This document shows positions 26,056 to 34,496 of a stretch of DNA of 64,000 nucleotides, piece after piece; the stretch's first letter is position 1, and each line of letters begins with the position of its first letter. Below the pieces are notes generated by a model, which searched no databases, was not told the origin of the DNA, and saw only the letters and a program-made list of their open reading frames with translations. Made by a program: the position numbers and the translations under genes. The DNA is taken from NCBI GenBank assembly GCA_963709525.1, contig CAVPXB010000009.1, forward strand, positions 248,001-312,000. Direction: 5' to 3'. Origin of the DNA: CAIWHR01 sp963709525. GTDB taxonomy: Bacteria; Pseudomonadota; Gammaproteobacteria; Burkholderiales; Casimicrobiaceae.

Positions 26056-26430
26056 ATGATCGACCTGCGCTGCTCGCTCCACTTTGGCGCATTTGCTTCG
26101 CGCGTCGCCGTCCGCACGCTTGCACTGGCGTGGGCGGCTGCGCTCGCGTTGCTGTTGACGGCGTGCGCGCAGACCGGCGCGGTGCTGCCTTCGTCGCCCT
26201 CCATGCCGCCGGAAGCACCGCCCGGTCCGCGACAGTCGCTGCCGTCCGCGGTCGAACCGCCGCCGCCGGGCGTCAACTTCTCCGGCTTTCCGCTGCCGTA
26301 CCGTCAGGGCTACGCCGATGGTTGCGCGAGCGTGAAGGGCGCGGAGCGCAAGGACGCGGCGCGATTCGCTGCGGATGGCAATTACCGCACCGGCTGGCAG
26401 GACGGGCTGGCGTTGTGCCGAAAGCGGTGA
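26056..26430 (+). CDS. small lipoprotein of unknown function
   Basis: A 124-residue protein from the ATG at 26056. It has a hydrophobic signal (LALAWAAALALLLTAC) with a lipobox at LLTAC, lipidated Cys37, a Pro/Ser-rich linker, and a C-terminal motif YRQGYADGCASVKG...YRTGWQDGLALC with a paired Gly-Trp/Tyr-Asp-Gly pattern and two Cys. I do not recognise a named family. It lies just upstream of the hydrolase gene on the same strand. Confidence 0.75.
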   Translation: MIDLRCSLHFGAFASRVAVRTLALAWAAALALLLTACAQTGAVLPSSPSMPPEAPPGPRQSLPSAVEPPPPGVNFSGFPLPYRQGYADGCASVKGAERKDAARFAADGNYRTGWQDGLALCRKR

Positions 26431-26461
26431 ACGGAAACCTCTCGCTCCGAAAGCCGCACCG

Positions 26462-27361
26462 ATGAAACCCTCTCAGTCGCAGCACATGTCGTTGCGCGGA
26501 TTCGATCACCAGGTGATGACCTGGGGCAATCCGCAGGCGCCCAAGCTTTTCATGTTGCACGGCTGGATGGATGTCGGCGCGTCGTACCAGTTTCTTGCCG
26601 ATGCGCTGCAACGCGACTGGCACGTGATCGCGCCCGACCTGCGCGGCTACGGACGCAGTGCGTGGCAGGACCAGGGCTACTGGTTTCCCGATTACGTGGC
26701 TGACCTCGAAGCGCTGATCGACGAGATGGCGCCCGGCGAGCCGGTGACGCTGGTCGGGCACAGCCTCGGAGGCAATATCGTCCTGCATTACGCGGGCGTG
26801 CGGCCGCAGCGCGTGCGTGCCGTCGTCTCGCTCGAAGGTTTCGGCATCCCGGCGGAAAACGCGCTCGGTGCGCCGGAAAAATTCGCGGCGTGGCTCGACG
26901 CGTTGAAGGCGCCGATAGTTTTCGCGCCCTACGCCAGCATGGAGGCGGTGGCGCGCCGCCTGCAAAAGAACAACCCGCGGCTGCCCTCCGACAAGGCAAT
27001 GCTGCTGGCGCGTCACTGGGCGGAGGAGCTTGCCGACGGCACCGCGCGCCTGCTCTCCGACCCGCGGCACAAGCTGCCCTTTCCGGCCGTCTATCGGCTG
27101 GAAGAAGTCTATGCGGTATGGCGCAAGATCACGGCGCCGGTGCTGTGGATCGCGGCAGCGCAGTCGAGCGTGCCGGAGTGGCTCGGCGATCACCCCGAAG
27201 GCGCGGGCGGCGGCGACAACCTCGAAGGCATCAGGCGGCGCCTGGCGCACATTCCGCGCGGCCGCCTGGTGACGATTCCCGATGCCGGGCACATGTTGCA
27301 GCACGATCAGCCCGGGGCGGTCGCGGCGGCCATCGAATCCTTCCTCGCCACCGTCGCGTAG
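26462..27361 (+). CDS. alpha/beta-fold hydrolase
   Basis: A 299-residue hydrolase of the epoxide-hydrolase/haloalkane dehalogenase-like group. It has the oxyanion HGWMD (residues 33-37), the family segment APDLRGYGRSAW, the nucleophile Ser in VGHSLGGNI (about residue 103) and the catalytic His in PDAGHMLQHDQP near the end. The nucleophile is Ser, so it is an esterase or lipase type and not an epoxide hydrolase. The substrate is unknown. It starts 31 bp after the lipoprotein stop. Confidence 0.88.
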   Translation: MKPSQSQHMSLRGFDHQVMTWGNPQAPKLFMLHGWMDVGASYQFLADALQRDWHVIAPDLRGYGRSAWQDQGYWFPDYVADLEALIDEMAPGEPVTLVGHSLGGNIVLHYAGVRPQRVRAVVSLEGFGIPAENALGAPEKFAAWLDALKAPIVFAPYASMEAVARRLQKNNPRLPSDKAMLLARHWAEELADGTARLLSDPRHKLPFPAVYRLEEVYAVWRKITAPVLWIAAAQSSVPEWLGDHPEGAGGGDNLEGIRRRLAHIPRGRLVTIPDAGHMLQHDQPGAVAAAIESFLATVA

Positions 27362-27418
27362 AATGCGCGGTCGGCGGGGTGTGAGACTCCGCAGGACTTC
27401 GGTGTGCAAGGTGCAGTG

Positions 27419-28639
27419 ATGACAGGAAACTCCTCGGCCGAGCTCTCCCGGCTCAAGATCGATCGCGGCGTGGCGCCGGTCTCCCGCCGCCGGCGCCGTT
27501 GGCTGGTCTGGCTCGCGCTGGCGCTGCTCGCGGGTGCCGCGGCGACGTGGTTTGCGCTGCAGCCGCGAGCGATCGCGGTGACCACCGCGGCGGTGGTGAC
27601 GGCGTATCCGTCGCAGCAGTTCGTCGTGCTGAACGCGACCGGCTATGTCGTCGCGCAGCGCAAAGCGGCGATCGCCTCGAAAGCGACCGGACGGCTCGAA
27701 TGGCTGGGCGTGGCCGAAGGTTCGCGGGTCAAGGCGGGTGAGTTGATCGCCCGCCTCGACAACCGCGACGTCGCCGCGCAGGCAGACAGCGCCCAGGCGA
27801 ATGTGCGCTCGGCGCGCGCCGGGCTCGACCAGGCGCTGGCCGACGAACGCGATGCGGCACAGGCGTTGCGTCGCAATGTCGACCTGGTTGCCCAGGGTTT
27901 CGTTTCGGCGGCGACCGTCGACGCCGCGACTGCGCGCGCCGAACGCTCCACCGCGGGGGTGGCCAGTGCGCGCGCCGCCATCGGCGCCGCGGAGGCCGCG
28001 GCCCGCAATGCGCGCGTCGCCGTCGATTTCACGCTGATCCGCGCGCCTTTCGACGGCGTCATACTGTCGAAGAACGCCAATGTCGGCGACATGGTGACGC
28101 CGTTCTCGTCGGCCGCCGATTCGAAAGGCGCGGTGGTCACGATGGCGGACATGACGACCCTGGAGGTCGAGGCCGACGTCTCCGAGTCGAGCCTGTCGAA
28201 GGTGAGCGTCGGCCAGGCGGCGGAGATCATGCTCGACGCGCTGCCGGACGCGCGCTTCAGGGGCCGCATCAGTCGCATGGTGCCGACGGTCGATCGCGCC
28301 AAGGCCACGGTGATGACCAAGGTGCAGTTCGAGGCGATCGATCCGCGGGTGCTGCCGGAAATGAGCGCCAAGGTTGCGTTCCTGTCGCGCGAGATCACGG
28401 CGGACCAGCAGCGGCCCCTGCTGGCGGTCAATCCCGATGCAGTGGCGCTGCGGGAGGGTCGCAGCATCCTCTTCGTCGTCAGGGAAGGCGGCAAGGTGGA
28501 GGAGGTCGCGGTGACGTCCGGCGCGAAGCTGGGCGATGTCGTTGCCATCAGCGGCGCGGTCCGGTCCGGCGACAAGGTCGTCATCAAGCCGCCGGCGGAA
28601 CTGAAGTCCGGTTCGCTGACCCGGCCCGCCGGCAAATAG
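27419..28639 (+). CDS. periplasmic adaptor (membrane fusion) subunit of a MacB-like exporter
   Basis: A 406-residue HlyD/MacA-type adaptor from the ATG at 27419 (a GTG at 27404 is also in frame). One N-terminal membrane helix (WLVWLALALLAGAAATWFAL) is followed by a beta-barrel, a lipoyl half-motif (GRLEWLGVAEGSRVKAGELIARLD), a long Ala-rich coiled coil (about residues 115-200), the second lipoyl half (IRAPFDGVI) and barrel domains. It precedes the ATPase by 41 bp and should link the inner-membrane ABC exporter to the periplasm. Confidence 0.92.
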   Translation: MTGNSSAELSRLKIDRGVAPVSRRRRRWLVWLALALLAGAAATWFALQPRAIAVTTAAVVTAYPSQQFVVLNATGYVVAQRKAAIASKATGRLEWLGVAEGSRVKAGELIARLDNRDVAAQADSAQANVRSARAGLDQALADERDAAQALRRNVDLVAQGFVSAATVDAATARAERSTAGVASARAAIGAAEAAARNARVAVDFTLIRAPFDGVILSKNANVGDMVTPFSSAADSKGAVVTMADMTTLEVEADVSESSLSKVSVGQAAEIMLDALPDARFRGRISRMVPTVDRAKATVMTKVQFEAIDPRVLPEMSAKVAFLSREITADQQRPLLAVNPDAVALREGRSILFVVREGGKVEEVAVTSGAKLGDVVAISGAVRSGDKVVIKPPAELKSGSLTRPAGK

Positions 28640-28680
28640 ATCCGTTGCCGACGATTCGCATCGACGGCGACGCGCAGCGC

Positions 28681-29388
28681 ATGGCGAACGACGAGCAGGA
28701 GCACGCGCCGGTCTCCGTACCGCTGGTGGAGGTACGGAAGCTTTCCAAGGTGTACGTGCGCGGCGAGGAGGTGATCCCGGTGCTGGTCGACATCGACCTC
28801 GATGTCGCCGCGGGCGATTACGTGGCGCTGATGGGTCCGTCCGGTTCCGGCAAGTCGACGCTGCTCAACCTGATCGCCGGCATCGACAAGCCCACGTCCG
28901 GCTCGATACACATCGGCGGTGTCGATATCGCGCAGCTCTCCGACGCCGATCTCGCCGCCTGGCGCGCGGCGCACGTCGGCTTCATCTTCCAGTTCTACAA
29001 CCTGATGCCCGTGCTGTCGGCGTTCGACAACGTGGAGTTGCCGCTGTTGCTGACGCCGATGTCGCGGCGCGAGCGGCGCGAGCGGGTGGACATCGCGCTG
29101 GCGCTGGTCGGGCTCTCGGATCGCAAGAAGCACTATCCGAACGAGCTGTCGGGAGGGCAGCAGCAACGCGTGGCCATTGCAAGGGCGCTGATCGCGGATC
29201 CGACGATCATCGTGGCCGACGAGCCGACCGGCGACCTCGACCGCGTCACCGCGGTGGAGATCCTCTCATTGCTCGAACAGCTGCATCAGGAGATCGGCAA
29301 GACGATCATCATGGTGACGCACGATCCCAGGGCTGCCGAAAAGGCGCATCGCCTCATTCATCTCGAAAAGGGCGTCCTCGCGGGTTAG
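28681..29388 (+). CDS. ABC exporter ATPase, MacB/LolD type
   Basis: A 235-residue ATP-binding subunit from the ATG at 28681; a TTG start at 28645 would add 12 residues. It has Walker A GPSGSGKST, the Q-loop in FIFQFYNLMP, signature LSGGQQQR, Walker B IIVADEPTGDLD and the H-loop MVTHDPRAA. The type matches MacB/LolD transporters that pair with FtsX-like permeases. Those permeases are 2.2 kb further on, beyond an inverted fimV-like gene, which is unusual. Confidence 0.95.
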   Translation: MANDEQEHAPVSVPLVEVRKLSKVYVRGEEVIPVLVDIDLDVAAGDYVALMGPSGSGKSTLLNLIAGIDKPTSGSIHIGGVDIAQLSDADLAAWRAAHVGFIFQFYNLMPVLSAFDNVELPLLLTPMSRRERRERVDIALALVGLSDRKKHYPNELSGGQQQRVAIARALIADPTIIVADEPTGDLDRVTAVEILSLLEQLHQEIGKTIIMVTHDPRAAEKAHRLIHLEKGVLAG

Positions 29389-29440
29389 GCATCGTTGCCC
29401 CGCACCCCTGTACGGGACCGCGGCGTCGGGGCCGCGCGCG

Positions 29441-31348
29441 TCAGCGCCGCCGTGGTGCCTTCGGCGTGAGTTCGAATTGCGACGCATCGACAACCTCGTC
29501 GAGATCGAGTTCGAGGTCGAGCATCATCGGCGCGGCTGGCGCGGGAGGTCTTTGTCCTGCGGTCGCCGCCGTCGGCGACTTCGCGGGCGCGGCGGCGCTC
29601 TGCGCGGCGGCCCAGGCGGCGCGCAGCGTCGCTTCCTCGTGGGAATCGCTACCGACGAGCTGCGCCTCCAGCAACTGGCGCAAGGTCAGGATGTCATCGT
29701 AGGCGACGAGCGAGAATCCGACGCGGCGCCCCTGCCGATTGTGGAACAGCAGGCGCTCGAGAAAGCTGCGGCAATCCTCGGTGCCCCAGATCGCGGACAG
29801 CTGTTCGATCAGGTGCGGAAACGCCTCCAGGCCGAGGTCATCCGGGGACGGGCCGGCGAAGGTCTCCCACTGTGGCGTCTGGACGTTGAAATGCAGGTGG
29901 AAGTCTTCGGCGAGCTGGCGGAAATCCTGCTCCCGACCGTTGCCCCGATACAAATCGAGGAGCATGAGCCACGCTGCCGGCATGGTCGCGGGCTGCTCGT
30001 CGATGTGCTGGCGCAACACTTCCATGGCCCGGTCTGGCCGGTTCACGGCGAGATAGACCCGCGCCTCTTCGGTGACGTGCGAAAGCTCGGACACGGCAAC
30101 GGCGCGCGCGACGTCGCCCTTGCCTGCGGCTCGCTGCGCGGGCGGCGCCGCGGCAGCCGAAGCGACCCGAGAGGACGCACCGGGCGTGGCATCGTTGCCG
30201 GTGTGCGTGAACGTTGCCGGCCGCGGCGCGTTCAAGACGTTGGACTCGAAACGGTTTGCGCGCAGACCGGTGATCGGCCATTCGCCCGTCGTGAGCGGCT
30301 CCCGGCGCCGGCGCCACAACAGGCCGCCCGCGATCACGGAAGCGAGGCCCACGATGGCGGCGATGACCGGCCAGTTGGTTTCCCACCAACGGGCAACGAT
30401 GGCGGGTGGAGCGGCCCTGGCCGCCTCCTCGGCGGCGAGTCTGGCAGCGGATGCCGCGCGCACTTCCTGTTCCATGCGCTCGATCATGCCGGACAACTCG
30501 GTCACGCGCTGCTGCAGCACCGCGGTTTCGGCTTCCAGCGCCAGGGCGAGATCCTGCTGCACCTTGATCTCGGCAGACGACACGCCTGCCGCGCCGGATC
30601 CCGGTTGCGTGGTCTCGGCTTTTACGGCGGTCGGGCCGGAGATTCGCAGCTGGTCGGTGCGCTGCGCCGCTGCTGCCGAGGGCGGGGGTACGCGCTTGCC
30701 GGTGGCGGTGGTCCTGGCTTTCGGCCGGGAGCGAGGCGGACGGTCTGCCTGCGTCGCGTCCGCAGCGGCCCGGCTGGCCGTGGCCGCGCCACGCTGCCGA
30801 ACGCCCGCGCGCTTCGCTGACCCCTTGACCGCGGGCTTGACTGCCGGGCTCGAAGCGGCGGCTTGCCGGGCTGCGTCTTCGCGTGTCGCCGCCGCGGCGA
30901 GCTCGACCGGCGGCGAAGGCTCGACGCCGACGATCGGGGGCTCGATCGGCGCCGGATCCAGCAACAAGGTGTAATCGCGGCGCACGGCACTCTCGCACCC
31001 TGCCTGCAGCGCGATGCGGACGACAGGTTCGTTGATCGCGCGCGTGGTCGTCACCACCAGTTGCGCGCCCGACGGCGTTCGCTCGAGGACGATCCTCGCT
31101 TGCGTGATCTCGGGCACGCCATCGGCGTCGCGGGGCGCCGTCGCGAGCTTGAAGCACTCGCCGGACACCTCGTCGCCCGGCGCAACGATGATGGGCACCA
31201 CGAGGCGCAGCGGTTGCCCGAGCGAGGATTGCTGGACGACCGGACCCAGTCCCAGGGCCAGCGCCAGCGTCGGCGCCAGGAAGAGCGCGAGAAGGAGGGG
31301 CGACAGGGAACGCAGCGAACCAGACGTCAGGGAGGGTCGGGCCGTCAT
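29441..31348 (-). CDS. FimV/HubP-like peptidoglycan-binding polarity protein
   Basis: A protein of 635 residues from the ATG at 31348 (an upstream ATG at 31399 is possible). A signal peptide (LSPLLLALFLAPTLALA) leads into LGLGPVVQQSSLGQPLRLVVPI, which resembles the conserved N-terminal domain of FimV. Then come a Pro/Ala/Lys-rich linker, a coiled coil around LALALEAETAVLQQRVTELSGMIERME, a membrane helix (WPVIAAIVGLASVIAGGLLW), and a cytoplasmic TPR-like helical region (EEARVYLAVNRPDRAMEVLRQ). No LysM motif is obvious. It lies in opposite orientation between parts of one ABC exporter. Confidence 0.78.
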   Translation of the reverse strand: MTARPSLTSGSLRSLSPLLLALFLAPTLALALGLGPVVQQSSLGQPLRLVVPIIVAPGDEVSGECFKLATAPRDADGVPEITQARIVLERTPSGAQLVVTTTRAINEPVVRIALQAGCESAVRRDYTLLLDPAPIEPPIVGVEPSPPVELAAAATREDAARQAAASSPAVKPAVKGSAKRAGVRQRGAATASRAAADATQADRPPRSRPKARTTATGKRVPPPSAAAAQRTDQLRISGPTAVKAETTQPGSGAAGVSSAEIKVQQDLALALEAETAVLQQRVTELSGMIERMEQEVRAASAARLAAEEAARAAPPAIVARWWETNWPVIAAIVGLASVIAGGLLWRRRREPLTTGEWPITGLRANRFESNVLNAPRPATFTHTGNDATPGASSRVASAAAAPPAQRAAGKGDVARAVAVSELSHVTEEARVYLAVNRPDRAMEVLRQHIDEQPATMPAAWLMLLDLYRGNGREQDFRQLAEDFHLHFNVQTPQWETFAGPSPDDLGLEAFPHLIEQLSAIWGTEDCRSFLERLLFHNRQGRRVGFSLVAYDDILTLRQLLEAQLVGSDSHEEATLRAAWAAAQSAAAPAKSPTAATAGQRPPAPAAPMMLDLELDLDEVVDASQFELTPKAPRRR

Positions 31349-31555
31349 CAATGACCAGAAATCGGGTGGGTTATGTCTTTGCGGGGGCAAGTTTGCCATG
31401 CTACCGCAATAACCATGCCGTGATCGAGCGCATGCGGGCGGAGGCAGGGCCGGTTGCAGGCGCTGGTAGTAAACTTGCCGCCTTTGGTGTCGCGGCCTTG
31501 CTTGCAGGCGTCGAGACCGTGATCATTGGTGGGTTTTCTTCCCCGGCCCTCGCCC

Positions 31556-32713
31556 GTGTTCGTACCCCTGCTCGTCGTCAGGAACGCCTTGCGACACAAA
31601 TTGCGCACCACACTGACGGTGGTGGGCATCGTGGTCGCCATCACGGCGTTCGGGCTGCTGCGCACGATCGTCGACGCCTGGTACGCCGGCGCCAACGCGA
31701 GCTCCAGCGCGCGCCTCGTCACCCGCAGCTCGGTGTCGCTGGTGTTCTCGCTGCCGCTCACCTATGCGCAGAAGATCCGCCAGATCGACGGCGTGCAGGC
31801 GGTGTCGTGGATGAACTGGTTCGGCGGCGTCTACATCACCGAGCGCAATTTCTTTCCGCAATTTGCCGTCGATCCTGCGACCTTCCTCGATCTGTACCCG
31901 GAGTTCGTCCTGGCGCCTGACGAGCGCAAGGCTTTCCTCACCGACCGCCAGGGCGCGGTCGTCGGCCGCAAGCTCGCCGACCAGTACGGCTGGAAGGTCG
32001 GCGACACGATCCCGCTGCGCGGCACGATCTACCCGGGAACGTGGACGTTCAACCTCTCCGGCATCTACGACGGCATCGACAAGAGCACCGATCAGTCGCA
32101 GATGTTCTTCCACTGGGACCTCCTGAACGAGCGGGTCAAGAAGATCTACCCGCGCCGCGCCGATCAGACGGGAATCTTCGTCGTCCGGCTGAAGGACCCG
32201 CAGCGGGCGGCCGAGGTTTCGTCGGCGATCGACGCGACGTTCAAGAACTCGCTGGCGGAGACCCTGTCCGAGACCGAGAAGGCGTTCCAGCTGTCGTTCG
32301 TGGCGATGACCGAGACGATCCTGCTCGCCATCCAGGCGGTGAGCTTCGTGGTCATCGTCATCATCATGGCGGTGATGGCGAACACCATGGCGATGACCGC
32401 GCGCGAGCGCGGCGCCGAGTACGCGACGCTGAAGGCGCTGGGCTTCTCCAATGTCTTCGTCGCCGGGCTCATCTTCGCGGAATCGATGGCGATCGCGATC
32501 GCCGGAGGGGCGATCGGCATCGCCCTCACCTTCCCGCTTGCCGCGGCCTTCGGTGATGCGATGGGCTCGCTGTTCCCGATCTTCTTCGTCAGCGAGGAGA
32601 CGGTGTTGATGCAGGTCGCCGCCGCGGTCATCGTGGGGCTCGTGGCGGCGTGGCTCCCCGCATGGCGGACGTCGCGCCTGCGCATCATCGATGGCTTGCG
32701 GGCGATCGGATGA
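31556..32713 (+). CDS. FtsX/MacB-like ABC permease, first
   Basis: A 385-residue permease if it starts at the GTG at 31556 (a TTG at 31526 is an alternative). It has an N-terminal helix (LRTTLTVVGIVVAITAFGLL), a large periplasmic MacB-PCD domain (about residues 45-260), and three C-terminal helices ending with the FtsX signature RERGAEYATLKALGFSNV and a final AWLPAWRTSRLRIIDGLRAI. It overlaps the second permease by ATGA. The pair most likely works with the ATPase and adaptor at 27.4-29.4 kb. Confidence 0.93.
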   Translation: MFVPLLVVRNALRHKLRTTLTVVGIVVAITAFGLLRTIVDAWYAGANASSSARLVTRSSVSLVFSLPLTYAQKIRQIDGVQAVSWMNWFGGVYITERNFFPQFAVDPATFLDLYPEFVLAPDERKAFLTDRQGAVVGRKLADQYGWKVGDTIPLRGTIYPGTWTFNLSGIYDGIDKSTDQSQMFFHWDLLNERVKKIYPRRADQTGIFVVRLKDPQRAAEVSSAIDATFKNSLAETLSETEKAFQLSFVAMTETILLAIQAVSFVVIVIIMAVMANTMAMTARERGAEYATLKALGFSNVFVAGLIFAESMAIAIAGGAIGIALTFPLAAAFGDAMGSLFPIFFVSEETVLMQVAAAVIVGLVAAWLPAWRTSRLRIIDGLRAIG

Positions 32714-33876
32714 CGATTCCCTTTAGCTATGTCGTGCGCAACCTCGCCACGCGCAAGCTGACGACGGCGCTGACGGCCGGCGGCATGGCGCTCGTCGTCT
32801 ACGTCTTCGCCACCGTGCTGATGCTGGCCGCGGGCCTGAAGCAGACCCTGGTGTCGACCGGCCAGGACGACAACATCGTCGTCATCCGGCGCGCGTCGCA
32901 GAGCGAGGTGCAGAGCGGCGTCGACCGCACCCAGGCCGCCATCGTCGAGAGCCGGCCCGAGATCGCCACCGGTGACGACGGCCAGAAGCTCGTGTCGAAG
33001 GAGCCCGTCGTGCTCATCAGCCTCCCCAAGCGCGACAGCGGCAAGCCCTCGAACGTCATCATCCGCGGCGTGACGCCGGCGGGAATCACGCTGCGGCCGC
33101 AGGTGCGCATCGTCGAAGGGCGGATGTTCCGTCCGGGCATGTCCGAGATCATCGCCGGGCGCGCGATCGCCAGCGGATTCCAGGGGGCGGGGGTCGGCGA
33201 GACGATCCGGTTCGCGTCGCGCGACTGGATCGTCGTCGGGGTCTTCGATGCCGGACGGACCGGGTTCGACTCCGAGGTCTGGGGCGATGCGGAGCAGATG
33301 CTGCAGGCATTTCGCCGCCTGGCCTTCTCGTCGGTGATTTTCCGGCTCGCCGATCCCAGCCGCTACGATGCCGTCAAGGCCGACCTCGAGTCCGATCCGC
33401 GCCTGACGCTCGAGGCCAAGCGCGAGACGCAGTTCTACGCCGAGCAATCGGAAGCGCTGGCCAAGTTCATCAGCTATCTCGGCACGACGATCTCGGTGAT
33501 CTTCTCCATCGGCGCGATCATCGGCGCCATGATCACCATGTACGCGAGCGTGGCCTCGCGCACCGCCGAGATCGGTACGCTGCGTGCGCTGGGATTCTCG
33601 CGCGGGGCGATCCTGGCGGCGTTCCTGATCGAGGCCCTGCTGCTGGGATTCGTCGGCGGCGTCGTCGGCCTGCTCGCCGCGTCGGCGATGCAGGCGGTGT
33701 CGATCTCGACGGTCAATTTCCAGACCTTTGCCGAGCTGGCGTTCAGTTTCACGCTGACGCCCGCAATCGTCGTGAACTCGCTGCTGTTCGCGCTGCTGAT
33801 GGGCTTCGTCGGCGGCTTTCTCCCTGCGGCGCGGGCGGCGCGAATGAAGATCGTCGATGCGCTGCGTGCGGCGTGA
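32710..33876 (+). CDS. FtsX/MacB-like ABC permease, second
   Basis: A 388-residue permease with the same layout: N-terminal helix (LTTALTAGGMALVVYVFATVL), periplasmic MacB-PCD domain, and three C-terminal helices containing VASRTAEIGTLRALGFSRGA and FLPAARAARMKIVDALRA. Two unequal permeases would give a heterodimeric transporter. The substrate is not evident; the family includes lipoprotein, lipid and peptide exporters. Confidence 0.94.
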   Translation: MTIPFSYVVRNLATRKLTTALTAGGMALVVYVFATVLMLAAGLKQTLVSTGQDDNIVVIRRASQSEVQSGVDRTQAAIVESRPEIATGDDGQKLVSKEPVVLISLPKRDSGKPSNVIIRGVTPAGITLRPQVRIVEGRMFRPGMSEIIAGRAIASGFQGAGVGETIRFASRDWIVVGVFDAGRTGFDSEVWGDAEQMLQAFRRLAFSSVIFRLADPSRYDAVKADLESDPRLTLEAKRETQFYAEQSEALAKFISYLGTTISVIFSIGAIIGAMITMYASVASRTAEIGTLRALGFSRGAILAAFLIEALLLGFVGGVVGLLAASAMQAVSISTVNFQTFAELAFSFTLTPAIVVNSLLFALLMGFVGGFLPAARAARMKIVDALRAA

Positions 33877-33946
33877 TGCGCGATAATGCTCGCCGGGACG
33901 CGCGCTCGCCGCGCGGGTGCGGGACAGCGATAGCGAAGGAGTGACG

Positions 33947-34420
33947 ATGGCACCACGGCCGTTCAGGATTCTCGGACTGCAGCAGATCGCTGTAGGGGGC
34001 ACCGACAAGGGCCGGCTGCGCGCACTGTGGGTCGACACGCTGGGCCTCGCGGCGACCGGCACCTACCGCAGCGAGCGCGAGAACGTCGACGAGGACATCC
34101 TGGCGCTCGGGCACGGCGCGTTCAAGGTCGAGGTCGACATCATGCAGCCGATCGATGCGGCAAAGAAGCCCGCGGTGCACGATCCCGCGCTCAATCACGT
34201 CGGGCTCTGGGTCGACGACCTGCCCGCCGCGGTGGCCTGGCTCACCGCCAGGGGCATGCGCTTCACGCCCGGCGGCGTCCGCAAGGGGGCGGGAGGCTAC
34301 GACGTGTGCTTCATCCATCCCAAGGGCAACGAAGCGACACCGCTGTGCGGCGAAGGCGTGCTGATCGAGCTGGTGCAGGCGCCGCCGGAGTTGATCGGCG
34401 TGTTGGGGTCAGAGTTGTAA
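33947..34420 (+). CDS. VOC superfamily protein, possibly methylmalonyl-CoA epimerase-like
   Basis: A 157-residue vicinal-oxygen-chelate protein with two beta-alpha-beta-beta-beta modules, starting after AAGGAGTGACG. Possible metal ligands are Gln in LQQIAVGG (where many members have His), Glu in FKVEVDIM, His in LNHVGLWVDD and Glu in VLIELVQAPP. Being next to the propionyl-CoA carboxylase/mutase genes suggests epimerisation of methylmalonyl-CoA, but this is inference and the gene is convergent to pccA. Its last residues (Gly-Ser-Glu-Leu) and TAA stop come from a REP-like element at 34405. Confidence 0.82.
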   Translation: MAPRPFRILGLQQIAVGGTDKGRLRALWVDTLGLAATGTYRSERENVDEDILALGHGAFKVEVDIMQPIDAAKKPAVHDPALNHVGLWVDDLPAAVAWLTARGMRFTPGGVRKGAGGYDVCFIHPKGNEATPLCGEGVLIELVQAPPELIGVLGSEL

Positions 34421-34487
34421 TACTCCCCAACGCGTATCGGGGTCAGAGTTGTAATACTCCCTTGCGGAGTATTACAACTCTGACCCC
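34405..34487. repeat. REP-like element GGGGTCAGA...TCTGACCCC, copy 2
   Basis: Three copies of one 22-bp word starting GGGGTCAGAGTTGTAATA: direct at 34405-34426 and 34439-34460, inverted at 34466-34487. The last two form a perfect stem with a 5-bp loop. The outer 9 bp match the element after tatC (9381-9428). It separates the convergent VOC gene and pccA and gives the VOC gene its TAA stop. It may terminate transcription from both sides. Confidence 0.88.
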
Positions 34488-34496
34488 ACACGCAGG

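Noticed and set aside
24240..26465. 741-codon plus-strand frame opposite dnaE
   Set aside because: Antisense to dnaE; composition is that of a shadow and no domain is recognisable.
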